DNA of 47,245 nt from Chitinophagaceae bacterium (GTDB lineage Bacteria; Bacteroidota; Bacteroidia; Chitinophagales; Chitinophagaceae): positions 1 through 47,245 of the forward strand of contig JADLHL010000095.1 in assembly GCA_020848815.1 (NCBI GenBank). The letters are read 5' to 3'. Below, one piece after another: positions 17,721-25,961 of the stretch. Within the stretch, counting starts at the first letter, position 1. Every line of letters starts with the position of its first letter. The position numbers were made by a program, and so were the translations under genes. The notes beneath the pieces are model-generated. The model was not told the DNA's origin, ran no database searches, and worked only from the letters and a program-made list of their open reading frames with translations.

Positions 17721-17754
17721 AAAAAAACCGGCAGCTTGAAAACAAGCTGCCGGT
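17721..17754 (-). terminator. Intrinsic terminator of the first SusCD pair
   Basis: ACCGGCAGCTTG (17727-17738) pairs with CAAGCTGCCGGT (17743-17754) around AAAA. On the minus strand the stem is followed by a run of about seven T (A run at 17721-17727). Confidence 0.92.
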
Positions 17755-17786
17755 GAAAATGAAAACTAAGTTGATAGAATGAAGGC

Positions 17787-19145
17787 TTAGTTGTAGCCAG
17801 GATTCTGGTCTAAGCCGCCATTGATGTTTCTTTCTCTCAAAGGCATGGGGAAGGTCAATTTTGGATCATCCCAAGAGCGGCCATCAACAGACAACTTCAA
17901 ACGCTTGGCATCCCAAATACCCTGTCCTTCGAAGGCCAGTTCCAACTCACGTTCGTTCAATATTTGAGCCAGTGTAGGTGCTGCAATTTCGGGCAGGCCT
18001 GCACGGTCACGAATGAGCTTGACGTCGGCAGCTACAGTTGCAGCATTTTGGTTCAAACGGGCATTACACTCAGCACGGGTAAGGTAAGCTTCGGCAAGGC
18101 GAAACACTTTCACGTTTCTGTAGTTGTCTCTCCACTTGCCAACACGGTAGGCACCGGCATCAAAGAAGAACAAATCTTTACGGGTATCGCCGGCAGCATA
18201 TTTATTCATATGCTTATCGGTAACCTCAATATCGCCATCACGGGCACCGTAGGTACCAGTACTAAAGTAGGTGAAGCATGAGTTTGTGCCTGATACAAGG
18301 TTGTACTGCATAGCAAACAAATCTTCTCTGGTGTTGGCGGCGTTATTAAATGCAGCGCCATAACTTGATACCAGTGAGAACCCGTTAGCCAAAGCAGCAG
18401 TAATACACCTGTTGGCTGCATCTCTGGCTTCGGTGTATTTGGCTTGCTGCAAATACACACGGGCCAGTGCCAGCTGAGCCGATGGCTTGTTGGCATACAC
18501 GCCATTGGTGTTTGGCAGTTTGCTTTCCGCATCGGTAAGGTCTTGAATTACCTGCTGATAAACAGCTTCAACAGATGCACGGGGCAGGTTGTATTCGGTG
18601 CTTTGCGGAGCGCTTGGTCCGGGGGTGGTAATAATTGGAACACCTTTGAGTGTAGTGGTGCTGCCAGCTACGTAGGGCTTTTCGCCGAAAAACTTCACCA
18701 GTTCAAAATATGCCATGGCCCGAAGGAACTTAGCTTCACCTTCCACTTTTGGTTGATCTGCGGTTTTCACCACACTTAAATTGGCGAGGATATTGTTGCT
18801 GTTGTAAATAACCCGGTAAGCTGCTGCATAAGTTGCAAATGCGTTAGAGTTATTCACCAGCATGTTTTTACCCCAAATCTGGCGAGGGTCGGGAAAGGTA
18901 CCTACCCAGGTGAGTTCACCATCGCTGGCCAGCAATTCGCTCATCCAGAGTACATCGCCACCATAGAGTGCTGCACTACCAAGCGCTGCATAGTTACCTA
19001 TCAGTACTTTTTTTACCCGGTCATCGGTACTCAAAGCAGTTGAAGCATCAATTGCCTGTGGGTCCTGCAAATTCAATTTTTTATCGCAGCTGCTTGCAAA
19101 CAGCGTAGCAGCAACAAGTAGAGATATCGATATTTTCTTTGTCAT
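17787..19145 (-). CDS. SusD/RagB-family nutrient-binding lipoprotein (first pair)
   Basis: This 452-residue lipoprotein has signal peptide MTKKISISLLVAATLFASS and lipid Cys20, followed by DKK. It shows classical SusD features. The N-terminal part has VKKVLIGNYAALGSAALYGG and YRVIYNSNNILANLS, followed by KFLRAMAYFELVKFFG, which is the usual helical repeat next to the binding site. The C-terminus has AEAYLTRAECNARLNQ, the Leu-Asn-Glu-Arg sequence (ILNERELELAFEGQGIWDAKR) and a final PMPLRERNINGGLDQNPGYN-type ending, found in many SusD proteins. It lies 21 bases after its SusC and is followed by a terminator, so these two form one operon. Length is on the short side but complete. Confidence 0.94.
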   Translation of the reverse strand: MTKKISISLLVAATLFASSCDKKLNLQDPQAIDASTALSTDDRVKKVLIGNYAALGSAALYGGDVLWMSELLASDGELTWVGTFPDPRQIWGKNMLVNNSNAFATYAAAYRVIYNSNNILANLSVVKTADQPKVEGEAKFLRAMAYFELVKFFGEKPYVAGSTTTLKGVPIITTPGPSAPQSTEYNLPRASVEAVYQQVIQDLTDAESKLPNTNGVYANKPSAQLALARVYLQQAKYTEARDAANRCITAALANGFSLVSSYGAAFNNAANTREDLFAMQYNLVSGTNSCFTYFSTGTYGARDGDIEVTDKHMNKYAAGDTRKDLFFFDAGAYRVGKWRDNYRNVKVFRLAEAYLTRAECNARLNQNAATVAADVKLIRDRAGLPEIAAPTLAQILNERELELAFEGQGIWDAKRLKLSVDGRSWDDPKLTFPMPLRERNINGGLDQNPGYN

Positions 19146-19166
19146 GTTCGTATGTTTTGTTGCTGA

Positions 19167-22100
19167 TTAGAATCCGAGGTTAAGGCCAAATACCCAGCTC
19201 TTAATTTGAGGAGCGGCGTAGAAGTCGCTTCCTTGGTTTACGTTACCAGAGCGGTAGTCAGTGTTTACTTCAGGATCCCATCCTGGATACTTTGTAAATG
19301 TGAGCAGGTTTACGCCTGATACATATACACGGGCACTCGTCAAACCAATTTTAGCCATGGTCTTTTGAGGAATGTTGTAACCCAGTGTAATGTTTTTCAA
19401 ACGTACATAATCAGCATCGTATACATAGCGGCTGCTAATGCTGGGAGAAGCGAAATCGCCAAACCAGTTCAAACGAGCCTGTGGCACCATGGTCACATCA
19501 CCTTTTTTCTGCCAAGCATTCAGCTGGTCACGGGTCTGGTTGTCAAACCAGTCGGCGCTGGCACTCATAAAACCACCTGCACCATCCTGCACCTGATTGC
19601 CAAATACACCTTGGAACAATACGCTCAGTTCGAGGCCTTTCCAGCTTACAGTGTTGGTCAAACCTGCAATCCAATCGGGGTTAGGATCACCAATGATTGT
19701 TTTTTCAGCTTCGTCGTACTCACGGGTAGTAGTACCATCTGCCTTGCGGAACATGGGGTCTCCGTTTTCAGGATTGGCACCCAAAAACTTCGGCGCATAA
19801 AATACACCAATGGGCTTGCCTACAATCAATGCGTTAGCAAAACGGGCATCGTTGGGCAGTATTTCCTTTTGCTCACCATCCAGTTTGGTCAGTGTGTTTT
19901 TGTTTTTGGCCAGGTTCAGGCTGGTTGTCCAGCGGAGGTTTCTGCTGGCAACGTTCACGCTGTTCAATGTCAATTCAATACCCTTGTTGCTCATGCCACC
20001 TACGTTGCCATACACGCTGGTAGTACCAGATACAGAAGTTACAGGCACATTGAGCAACATGTCTTCTGTACGCTTATCGTACCACTCAAATTCACCGGTC
20101 AGGCGGTTGTTGAACACACCAAATTCCAAACCAATATTGAGCATTTTGGTCGTTTCCCAACGCAGGTCATCGTTACCAAAGTTGCTAACACCAAGACCAC
20201 TGGCAGTACCATAGGTTTGTGCACCATATTGGGTACGGGCCTGATAGAAGCCAAGACCTGAGTTGTTACCACTGGTACCGTAGCTGGCACGTGGTTTCAG
20301 GTAGCTCAGCCAGGTAATGCCTTGCATGAATTTTTCGTCAGACATAATCCATGCCAAAGAAGCAGACCAGAAAGTACCGGCCTTGTAGTTGGTACCAAAG
20401 CGGCTGTCAGCATCGTTACGAACACTGAGGCCCAACAGGTACTTACCGTCGTATACGTAGTTGGCACGGCCGAAGTAAGAACGAAGGTTATTTTCAGAAC
20501 GGGTACCATCAATATCGCTAGGGGTAGCGGTGCTGGCCAGTGTTTTCAGGGCAATATCCGGGAAGTCCTGACCATCAGCATATACATCAGAGATTTCTAC
20601 ATTTTCAAATGCGAAACCGGCAGTGGCATCCAGCTTATGCTTTTCGCCAAAGGTGGTTTTGTAGCTGAAGTAGTTGTTGGTCATCCAGCGGGTATTGCGG
20701 AACCAGCGGCTATCTGCTTCACCCTTTTGCTCAGCGGTAGCAGCACCCACCAGTGTGCGGGGGCCCCACCAGTTTTCGCTGGTTTGTTGTACCATATCCA
20801 ATCCAAGATCAGTATGGAAAGTCAGGTTTTGAGCCAGTTTTACATCAGCAAAAATGGAACCCTGGTTGCGGTATGCAGAAGACTTTCTGATGGTTTCTTC
20901 TACTTCAATCAGCGGGTTGTAATAAGTAGCAACAGGACGATCGAAGAGCATCCCCAAAGAGTCACGCACTGGTGTAATGGGCGCCAATGCTACTGCCTGC
21001 ATAGGAGTGCTGAACGCATTATCCAAAGGCACCTGATTGCGTGTAGTTTTAGTAAGGCTGGTGTTCATACCAATCTTCAACCAGTTATTTACCTGATGGT
21101 CGAGGTTGAGACGGGCACTCATACGCTGAAACTTGTTGGCCACCAAAATACCGTCCTGGTTATTGATGTTGCCAGCCATGTAGAAACGGGTTTTATCATT
21201 ACCACCGGCTGCACTCAATTCCAGTTGGTTGGTATTGCCTTTTTGGAAGGCAAGATCTTCCCAGTTCGTATTTACTTCACCGGTACGCCAGTCTTTACCA
21301 CCACGGAATGGGCTCCAACCGCTATAACGGTTCAAACGGCCAATAACGACGTTATCCATATAAGTATAAGCTTCGGCCAGATCGTTGAAGCCAAACCAGT
21401 TGTCGCCGCCATCGGGGCGCATATGGTATTCAGCAGCACCACGGCCAGCCTGACGGAAGTAATCAATATATTCTTGTGCATTTAAGAAACCACGCTTGTT
21501 AGTAGGGGTGTTTTCGCCAAACTGAGCACCCAAATTAAACTTGGTTTTACCTGCTTTACCTCGCTTGGTAGTAATAATTACAACACCATTGGCAGCACGG
21601 CTACCGTAGATAGCCGCTGCAGCAGCATCTTTCAGTATCTCAAAGGATTCGATATCGTTGAAGTTGATATCGGCGGTAGAAGCACCGGCAAAACCACCTG
21701 ACAGAGGAATACCATCTACTACATACAAAGGCTGATTGCTACTGTTTACAGAGCCACTACCACGAATGCGTACTTTGATACCTTCACCCACCTTACCGTT
21801 TTCAGATTCAACAAACACACCCGCAGCCCTGCCCTGCAACGCTTGGTTGAGGTTGGGTACCGGCATGTTTGCCACATCAGCACCTTTTACACGGGCTACC
21901 GTGCCAGTCAGTTCTTTTTTGAGGGTGGTTCCATAACCTACTACCACTACTTCGCCCAAATCGCCACTAGAGGGCGTCAGTTGGATCATGCTCAGGTTAG
22001 CAGATACAGCTACTTCTTTTTCTCTGAAACCTACAGAAGAGAAAACAAGGGTGGCGGCCTTTTCTGGAATAACAAAAGAAAAGGAACCATCGGCATTGGT

Positions 22101-22262
22101 AGAAGTGCCCACTGAAGTGCCTTTTACAGACACAGTTACACCTTCTAACGGCTTACCATTGGTGGCATCGGAAACCTTACCACTTACCGTTTTTTGGCTA
22201 AAAGCCAAATGGCTGACGGACACAAATAGGACCATCAAAAACAACGACAGTTTTTTCATCAT
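19167..22262 (-). CDS. SusC/RagA-family TonB-dependent outer-membrane transporter (first pair)
   Basis: This 1031-residue outer-membrane importer starts with a signal peptide ending in HLAFSQ, then a regulatory-like beta-sandwich (KTVSGKVSDATNGKPLEGVTV). The plug carries the SusC box GEVVVVGYG, VRIRGSGSVNSSNQPLYVVDG and AAAAIYGSRAANGVVIITTKRG. The barrel ends with KSWVFGLNLGF, a terminal aromatic recognised by the barrel-assembly machinery. There is no N-terminal STN signalling domain, so direct control by an anti-sigma factor is not expected, in agreement with the lack of nearby ECF/FecR genes. It heads the operon with the SusD gene 21 bases downstream. Its leader appears long, about 300 bases, if the promoter at 22566-22594 is used. 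Confidence 0.97.
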   Translation of the reverse strand: MMKKLSLFLMVLFVSVSHLAFSQKTVSGKVSDATNGKPLEGVTVSVKGTSVGTSTNADGSFSFVIPEKAATLVFSSVGFREKEVAVSANLSMIQLTPSSGDLGEVVVVGYGTTLKKELTGTVARVKGADVANMPVPNLNQALQGRAAGVFVESENGKVGEGIKVRIRGSGSVNSSNQPLYVVDGIPLSGGFAGASTADINFNDIESFEILKDAAAAAIYGSRAANGVVIITTKRGKAGKTKFNLGAQFGENTPTNKRGFLNAQEYIDYFRQAGRGAAEYHMRPDGGDNWFGFNDLAEAYTYMDNVVIGRLNRYSGWSPFRGGKDWRTGEVNTNWEDLAFQKGNTNQLELSAAGGNDKTRFYMAGNINNQDGILVANKFQRMSARLNLDHQVNNWLKIGMNTSLTKTTRNQVPLDNAFSTPMQAVALAPITPVRDSLGMLFDRPVATYYNPLIEVEETIRKSSAYRNQGSIFADVKLAQNLTFHTDLGLDMVQQTSENWWGPRTLVGAATAEQKGEADSRWFRNTRWMTNNYFSYKTTFGEKHKLDATAGFAFENVEISDVYADGQDFPDIALKTLASTATPSDIDGTRSENNLRSYFGRANYVYDGKYLLGLSVRNDADSRFGTNYKAGTFWSASLAWIMSDEKFMQGITWLSYLKPRASYGTSGNNSGLGFYQARTQYGAQTYGTASGLGVSNFGNDDLRWETTKMLNIGLEFGVFNNRLTGEFEWYDKRTEDMLLNVPVTSVSGTTSVYGNVGGMSNKGIELTLNSVNVASRNLRWTTSLNLAKNKNTLTKLDGEQKEILPNDARFANALIVGKPIGVFYAPKFLGANPENGDPMFRKADGTTTREYDEAEKTIIGDPNPDWIAGLTNTVSWKGLELSVLFQGVFGNQVQDGAGGFMSASADWFDNQTRDQLNAWQKKGDVTMVPQARLNWFGDFASPSISSRYVYDADYVRLKNITLGYNIPQKTMAKIGLTSARVYVSGVNLLTFTKYPGWDPEVNTDYRSGNVNQGSDFYAAPQIKSWVFGLNLGF

Positions 22263-22560
22263 ACACAGTTGAGTTTAGAAATGATTTGGCATACTTAGTT
22301 GGAAATGGGCATCGGTTTGGCAATCTGCTTTTCTCCTTCCTTGCACACCAGTTACTGGTTTAAACACTACATTTTTTGAAACTGAAACCGCCACAGAAAC
22401 CCCTTCAAACACACAAAACCGTACCATTTGGTACAGTGAAGCAATCAAAGAGGCTAGTGATAATGAGGAGCATATAAACTGGCATCGAGCTCAGCGTATT
22501 TTACTCATACATGTTTCTCAAAAGAAAGCCAAAGGCATTCCTTTCCATGTGCAGTTAGTC
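22263..22560 (-). promoter_or_regulatory. Long untranslated leader of the first SusCD operon
   Basis: Between the predicted transcription start (near 22560) and the SusC ATG there are about 300 bases without a credible reading frame. Part of it contains a short palindrome, GTACCATTTGGTAC (22421-22434). Such long leaders in SusCD operons can carry RNA-level control. I see no known riboswitch. Confidence 0.35.
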
Positions 22561-22565
22561 AGAAT

Positions 22566-22594
22566 CAAAAATAGAGAAGAAAAACATTCACAAA
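22566..22594 (-). promoter_or_regulatory. Candidate promoter of the first SusCD operon
   Basis: On the minus strand TTTG (22594-22591), 17 bases, then TATTTTTG (22573-22566), an exact -7 match. It begins right after the terminator of the upstream zinc peptidase gene. The region is A/T rich, so chance matches are possible. Confidence 0.45.
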
Positions 22595-22603
22595 AAATTA
22601 AAA

Positions 22604-22645
22604 AATGCGCTGCCTGAAACTTCTCATGGTTTCAGGCAGCGCATT
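22604..22645 (-). terminator. Intrinsic terminator of the zinc peptidase gene
   Basis: A perfect 17-base-pair stem: AATGCGCTGCCTGAAAC (22604-22620) with GTTTCAGGCAGCGCATT (22629-22645), loop of eight bases. On the minus strand it is followed by a T-rich tract. Confidence 0.93.
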
Positions 22646-22666
22646 GCTTCTATATTTTCGTTTCTT

Positions 22667-23356
22667 TTATTCTTCCCTGTCGCGGTTGCCCATCAATATA
22701 AACACATATTGCAGCAAGGTAGCTACGCTGGCCAGTGCTGCCACTACATAGGTCATGGCGGCCCAGTGCAGGGCATCTTTTGCCTTTTCATGGGTTTGGC
22801 CAGCAGTAATGCGGGTTTGCTGCAACCACGCCAAGGCTCTTTTGGATGCATCAAACTCCACCGGCAGGGTAATGAGAGCGAAAATGGTGGTAGCGGCAAA
22901 CAATACGATGCCAGCAATCAACAACTGCGGAAATGCGTTTACCATGAGCACACCGGCCAGCAATACCCATTGCACAATATTGCTGCTAAACTGAACCAGC
23001 GGCACTAATCTGCTTCTGAGCATCAGCCAGTTATAGGCTTGTGCATGCTGTACAGCGTGGCCACATTCGTGGGCAGCCACTGCCGCCGCCGATACGTGCT
23101 GGCCATAATATACATCCTGGCTCAGGTTCACGGTTTTATCCATTGGGTTGTAGTGGTCGGTCAGCTGACCCTCTACCGATATCACTTTTACATCATAAAT
23201 ACCGTTGTCGTGCAGCATTTGCTCAGCTATTTCTTTACCCGACATGCCATTTTGCAGCGGCACTTGGCTATATGCGGAAAACTTTGACTTCAACCGCATC
23301 GACACCAGCCAACTGATGCCCAAAAAAATGATGGAGACCAAATAAATTCCTGACAT
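22667..23356 (-). CDS. Membrane zinc metallopeptidase, YugP family
   Basis: This 229-residue protein has a membrane helix at the N-terminus (YLVSIIFLGISWLVSM) and three more after residue 115. The motif AAHECGHAVQHAQ places the zinc ligands His96 and His100 and the catalytic Glu97 in a membrane-proximal HExxH site. This is the DUF/Pfam family of neutral zinc metallopeptidases represented by Bacillus YugP, present in many Bacteroidota. Its natural substrate is not known; a role in membrane protein quality control is a reasonable guess. Length and topology match the family. It stands alone between SusCD and radA with its own strong terminator. Confidence 0.93.
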   Translation of the reverse strand: MSGIYLVSIIFLGISWLVSMRLKSKFSAYSQVPLQNGMSGKEIAEQMLHDNGIYDVKVISVEGQLTDHYNPMDKTVNLSQDVYYGQHVSAAAVAAHECGHAVQHAQAYNWLMLRSRLVPLVQFSSNIVQWVLLAGVLMVNAFPQLLIAGIVLFAATTIFALITLPVEFDASKRALAWLQQTRITAGQTHEKAKDALHWAAMTYVVAALASVATLLQYVFILMGNRDREE

Positions 23357-23609
23357 TTTCTATTCTTTTTCAGGTATGTGTGCAAACGGCTTACCAATTC
23401 CTGTACAAAGTCCCCTTTTAACATTTCTGGAATTATTTATGCTGAAAATCAACACTTTAGTTTCAAAACTCCTTACTGCCAACTTGACCAAATTGCCAGT
23501 AATCCTGTCAGCCGGTCACCCAAAATCAGACCATTGCCCGGCCCAAAATTCAGGCCAGCAAACCGTCCGGAATAAGGGCCATTTGATTGCCCTGTCGGGC
23601 AAAATTTAT

Positions 23610-23639
23610 TTTGCATTCTGCACCTTATTTGTATTTTAG
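23610..23639 (+). promoter_or_regulatory. Promoter upstream of radA
   Basis: TTTG at 23610-23613, 18 bases, then TATTTTAG at 23632-23639. Transcription should start near 23646, 125 bases before radA. A terminator hairpin lies between the two. Confidence 0.5.
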
Positions 23640-23645
23640 CAACAG

Positions 23646-23703
23646 AATTTAATGGGTTAGTAAGTAAACAGGACTGGATGTCTCTACATCCGGTCCTTTT
23701 TTT
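23646..23703 (+). ncRNA. Candidate short RNA or attenuated radA leader
   Basis: A promoter at 23610-23639 is followed within about 25 bases by a hairpin: GGACTGGATGT (23671-23681) pairs with ACATCCGGTCC around CTCT (one G-T pair), followed by seven T. This predicts a transcript of roughly 55-60 bases ending upstream of radA. It could be a small RNA, or a leader in which readthrough controls radA. No credible small reading frame is inside. The rest of the 23357-23770 gap shows nothing else I can support. Confidence 0.4.
23671..23703 (+). terminator. Terminator or attenuator hairpin in front of radA
   Basis: An eleven-base-pair stem with loop CTCT and a T run. There is no upstream gene on this strand for it to end, so it either terminates a short RNA or attenuates radA. 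Confidence 0.75.
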
Positions 23704-23770
23704 GTGCCATTTGCAACTGCCCTAGCCATGCGAATGACAGGTGCAATTACCAAAACCATAGGTTTGTGCT

Positions 23771-25144
23771 ATGAGTAAAGTGAAAACAGCTTTTTTCTGT
23801 AATAAATGTGGTTATGAAAGTGCCAAATGGGCGGGCAAATGTCCTTCTTGCGGCGAGTGGAATACATTTACCCAAGAGGTAATTCACAAAGAAACCAAGG
23901 GCGGCAAAGCGGCTCCCTGGCAAGCAGATGATGCACCAAAGTCGGGCAATAAAACTGTATTGATTCAAGAAGTAAATGCCAGCCAGCAACCGCGTTTTTC
24001 TACCGGCGATGCCGAAATGGATCGGGTACTGGGTGGTGGCATAGTGCCGGGCAGCGTTGTACTGGTAGCAGGCGAGCCTGGCATTGGTAAAAGCACGTTG
24101 TTTTTACAACTTGGCTTGCAAATGAAAGACGTCACTACCCTCTACATTAGTGGTGAAGAAAGTCAGCAACAAATTAAAATGCGGGCCGACCGACTCAAAG
24201 CAACACCCAACGATTTTTACCTGCTCACCGAAACCAACACGCAAACCATTTTCAGTGAAATAAAAAAGTTGAAACCACAACTGCTGATTGTTGATTCCAT
24301 ACAAACCTTGGAGTCGCCCTACATTGATAGTGCAGCAGGAAGTATCAGCCAGATAAAAGAATGTGCAGCCGAACTGCAACGCTTTGCCAAAGAAACCAAC
24401 ACACCTGTTTTTCTCATTGGTCACATTACAAAAGATGGCAACATTGCCGGCCCGAAAATTTTAGAGCACATGGTAGATACCGTGCTGCAGTTTGAAGGTG
24501 ACCGTCATTATACATATCGCATTTTGCGTACCCTCAAAAATCGGTTTGGCTCTACCGCCGAACTGGGTATTTATGAAATGACCGATTTGGGCATGCGGGC
24601 CGTAAGCAACCCTTCTGAAATTCTCATTTCACAAAAAGAACATCACCTGAGTGGCAGTGCTATTGCCGCTACTATGGAAGGCATGCGCCCCTTGCTGATA
24701 GAAGTGCAGGCATTGGTAACGCAAAGCGTATACGGGACACCGCAAAGAACTGTAAGTGGCTTTGATTTACGCCGTTTGCAATTGCTACTCGCCGTATTGG
24801 AAAAAAGGGGTGGTTTTCAGTTTGGTATGAAAGACGTTTTCCTCAACATTGCCGGCGGTTTGCGGGTAGAAGATCCTTCCATTGATTTGGCGGTGGTGGT
24901 AGCCCTGCTCAGTAGCTATGATGACACGGCAGTTCCGACCAACGTTTGCTTTGCCGGCGAGGTAGGATTGAATGGTGAAGTTCGTGCTGTGAACCGCGTA
25001 GACCAACGCATTGCAGAAGCTGCCCGATTGGGTTTCGATAAAATTTTTATCAGTCGCTTTCATGCCAAAGGATTGGGCAAACACGCTGACATAGAAGTAG
25101 TAACTGTAGCAGGGGTAGATGAAGTGTACCGGGCTTTGTTTTAA
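23771..25144 (+). CDS. radA: DNA repair protein RadA
   Basis: RadA (Sms) is a RecA-related ATPase and helicase that helps branch migration during recombination. The 457-residue protein has the complete order. A four-cysteine zinc finger covers residues 10-27 (C10, C13, C24, C27). Walker A AGEPGIGKSTL has Lys107. The RadA signature KNRFGS starts at Lys256. A C-terminal Lon-like domain (about 280-450) contains VFLNIAGGLRVEDPSIDLAV. The ATG at 23771 is preceded by no Shine-Dalgarno site. A promoter and a terminator-like hairpin lie upstream, so expression may be attenuated. The ComF-type gene follows after 36 bases. Confidence 0.97.
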   Translation: MSKVKTAFFCNKCGYESAKWAGKCPSCGEWNTFTQEVIHKETKGGKAAPWQADDAPKSGNKTVLIQEVNASQQPRFSTGDAEMDRVLGGGIVPGSVVLVAGEPGIGKSTLFLQLGLQMKDVTTLYISGEESQQQIKMRADRLKATPNDFYLLTETNTQTIFSEIKKLKPQLLIVDSIQTLESPYIDSAAGSISQIKECAAELQRFAKETNTPVFLIGHITKDGNIAGPKILEHMVDTVLQFEGDRHYTYRILRTLKNRFGSTAELGIYEMTDLGMRAVSNPSEILISQKEHHLSGSAIAATMEGMRPLLIEVQALVTQSVYGTPQRTVSGFDLRRLQLLLAVLEKRGGFQFGMKDVFLNIAGGLRVEDPSIDLAVVVALLSSYDDTAVPTNVCFAGEVGLNGEVRAVNRVDQRIAEAARLGFDKIFISRFHAKGLGKHADIEVVTVAGVDEVYRALF

Positions 25145-25180
25145 ACTACTTGCATTTGTGGATGTGCAGCTGTAATTTGT

Positions 25181-25897
25181 TTGCACAAACCCGTGCCCGT
25201 GCTATTACAAGCTGCCGAAAATTTACGCCGTCTTTTTTATCCGTTGCTCTGCAAAGCCTGCGGTAATGAAGTGTTTCAACAAGAGCAATTGCTGTGCTGG
25301 CGATGCCTCGAAGAATTGCCATTTACCGGCTTTGAGCAGCATGCTGAAAATCCGGTGAAACGCATTTTTACCGGCCGGCTCAAACTACAGGAAGCTTTCA
25401 GCTTGCTGTACTTCAACAAAGACTCGATTACGCAGGCTGTAGCCCATCGCTTTAAGTACAAAGGCGAAAAAGAACTGGGTATATATATGGGTGAAATGAT
25501 GGGCCGAAAAATGCAATCGATTGATCGGTTTCAACAACTCGATTACATTATTCCACTACCGCTGAATAAGAAAAAGCTACGCATACGAGGGTACAACCAG
25601 GCAGAGCTGCTGGCCAAGGGCATCAGCCAAATATTGCAGGTGCCGGTACATACACAAGCCGTGATGCGTACCCGCTACACCAGCACCCAAACCAAGAAAA
25701 ACCGCATACAGCGCTGGATGAATGTGGAGCATGTGTTTGATGTGCAGGAAACCCAATCGCTGGAAGGCAAACATGTGCTGCTGGTAGATGATGTGATTAC
25801 CACCGGCGCCACCATGGAAGCCATGGGCGAAGTGCTGCTCCGCATTCCGGGCCTGCAATTGTCGCTGTGTAGTTTGGCATATGCATCCCGCATTTAA
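25181..25897 (+). CDS. ComF-family phosphoribosyltransferase-like protein
   Basis: ComF-type proteins combine a zinc-binding N-terminus with a phosphoribosyltransferase fold and take part in DNA uptake in competent bacteria; elsewhere their role is unclear. Here CKACGNEVF and CWRCLEELP provide the Cys pairs. DYIIPLPLNKKKLRIRGYNQAELLAKGIS is the family hallmark, and HVLLVDDVITTGATMEA near residue 200 is the PRPP-binding loop. No ATG is available before the conserved region: the frame opens with TTG at 25181, and GTG codons lie at 25193 and 25199, so the start is uncertain by a few residues. Final length is 232-238 residues. It probably shares the radA transcript. Confidence 0.92.
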   Translation: MHKPVPVLLQAAENLRRLFYPLLCKACGNEVFQQEQLLCWRCLEELPFTGFEQHAENPVKRIFTGRLKLQEAFSLLYFNKDSITQAVAHRFKYKGEKELGIYMGEMMGRKMQSIDRFQQLDYIIPLPLNKKKLRIRGYNQAELLAKGISQILQVPVHTQAVMRTRYTSTQTKKNRIQRWMNVEHVFDVQETQSLEGKHVLLVDDVITTGATMEAMGEVLLRIPGLQLSLCSLAYASRI

Positions 25898-25961
25898 AAC
25901 CACCTGAGTGAAATAGGCTATCGAAAATGGCGTTATGTTTGACGTACATTATTTTCACCGC

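Noticed and set aside
20322..21485. 387-codon open frame antisense to the first SusC gene
   Set aside because: The SusC gene on the opposite strand is certain from motifs, and this frame has no signal or domain.
12979..22262. Recent duplication of one SusCD pair
   Set aside because: The two SusC proteins differ at the N-terminus and in most barrel motifs, and the SusD proteins differ in length (496 and 452).
23376..23639. Short frames between the zinc peptidase and radA
   Set aside because: Two overlapping frames with no family likeness, and the promoter for the radA leader lies inside their end.
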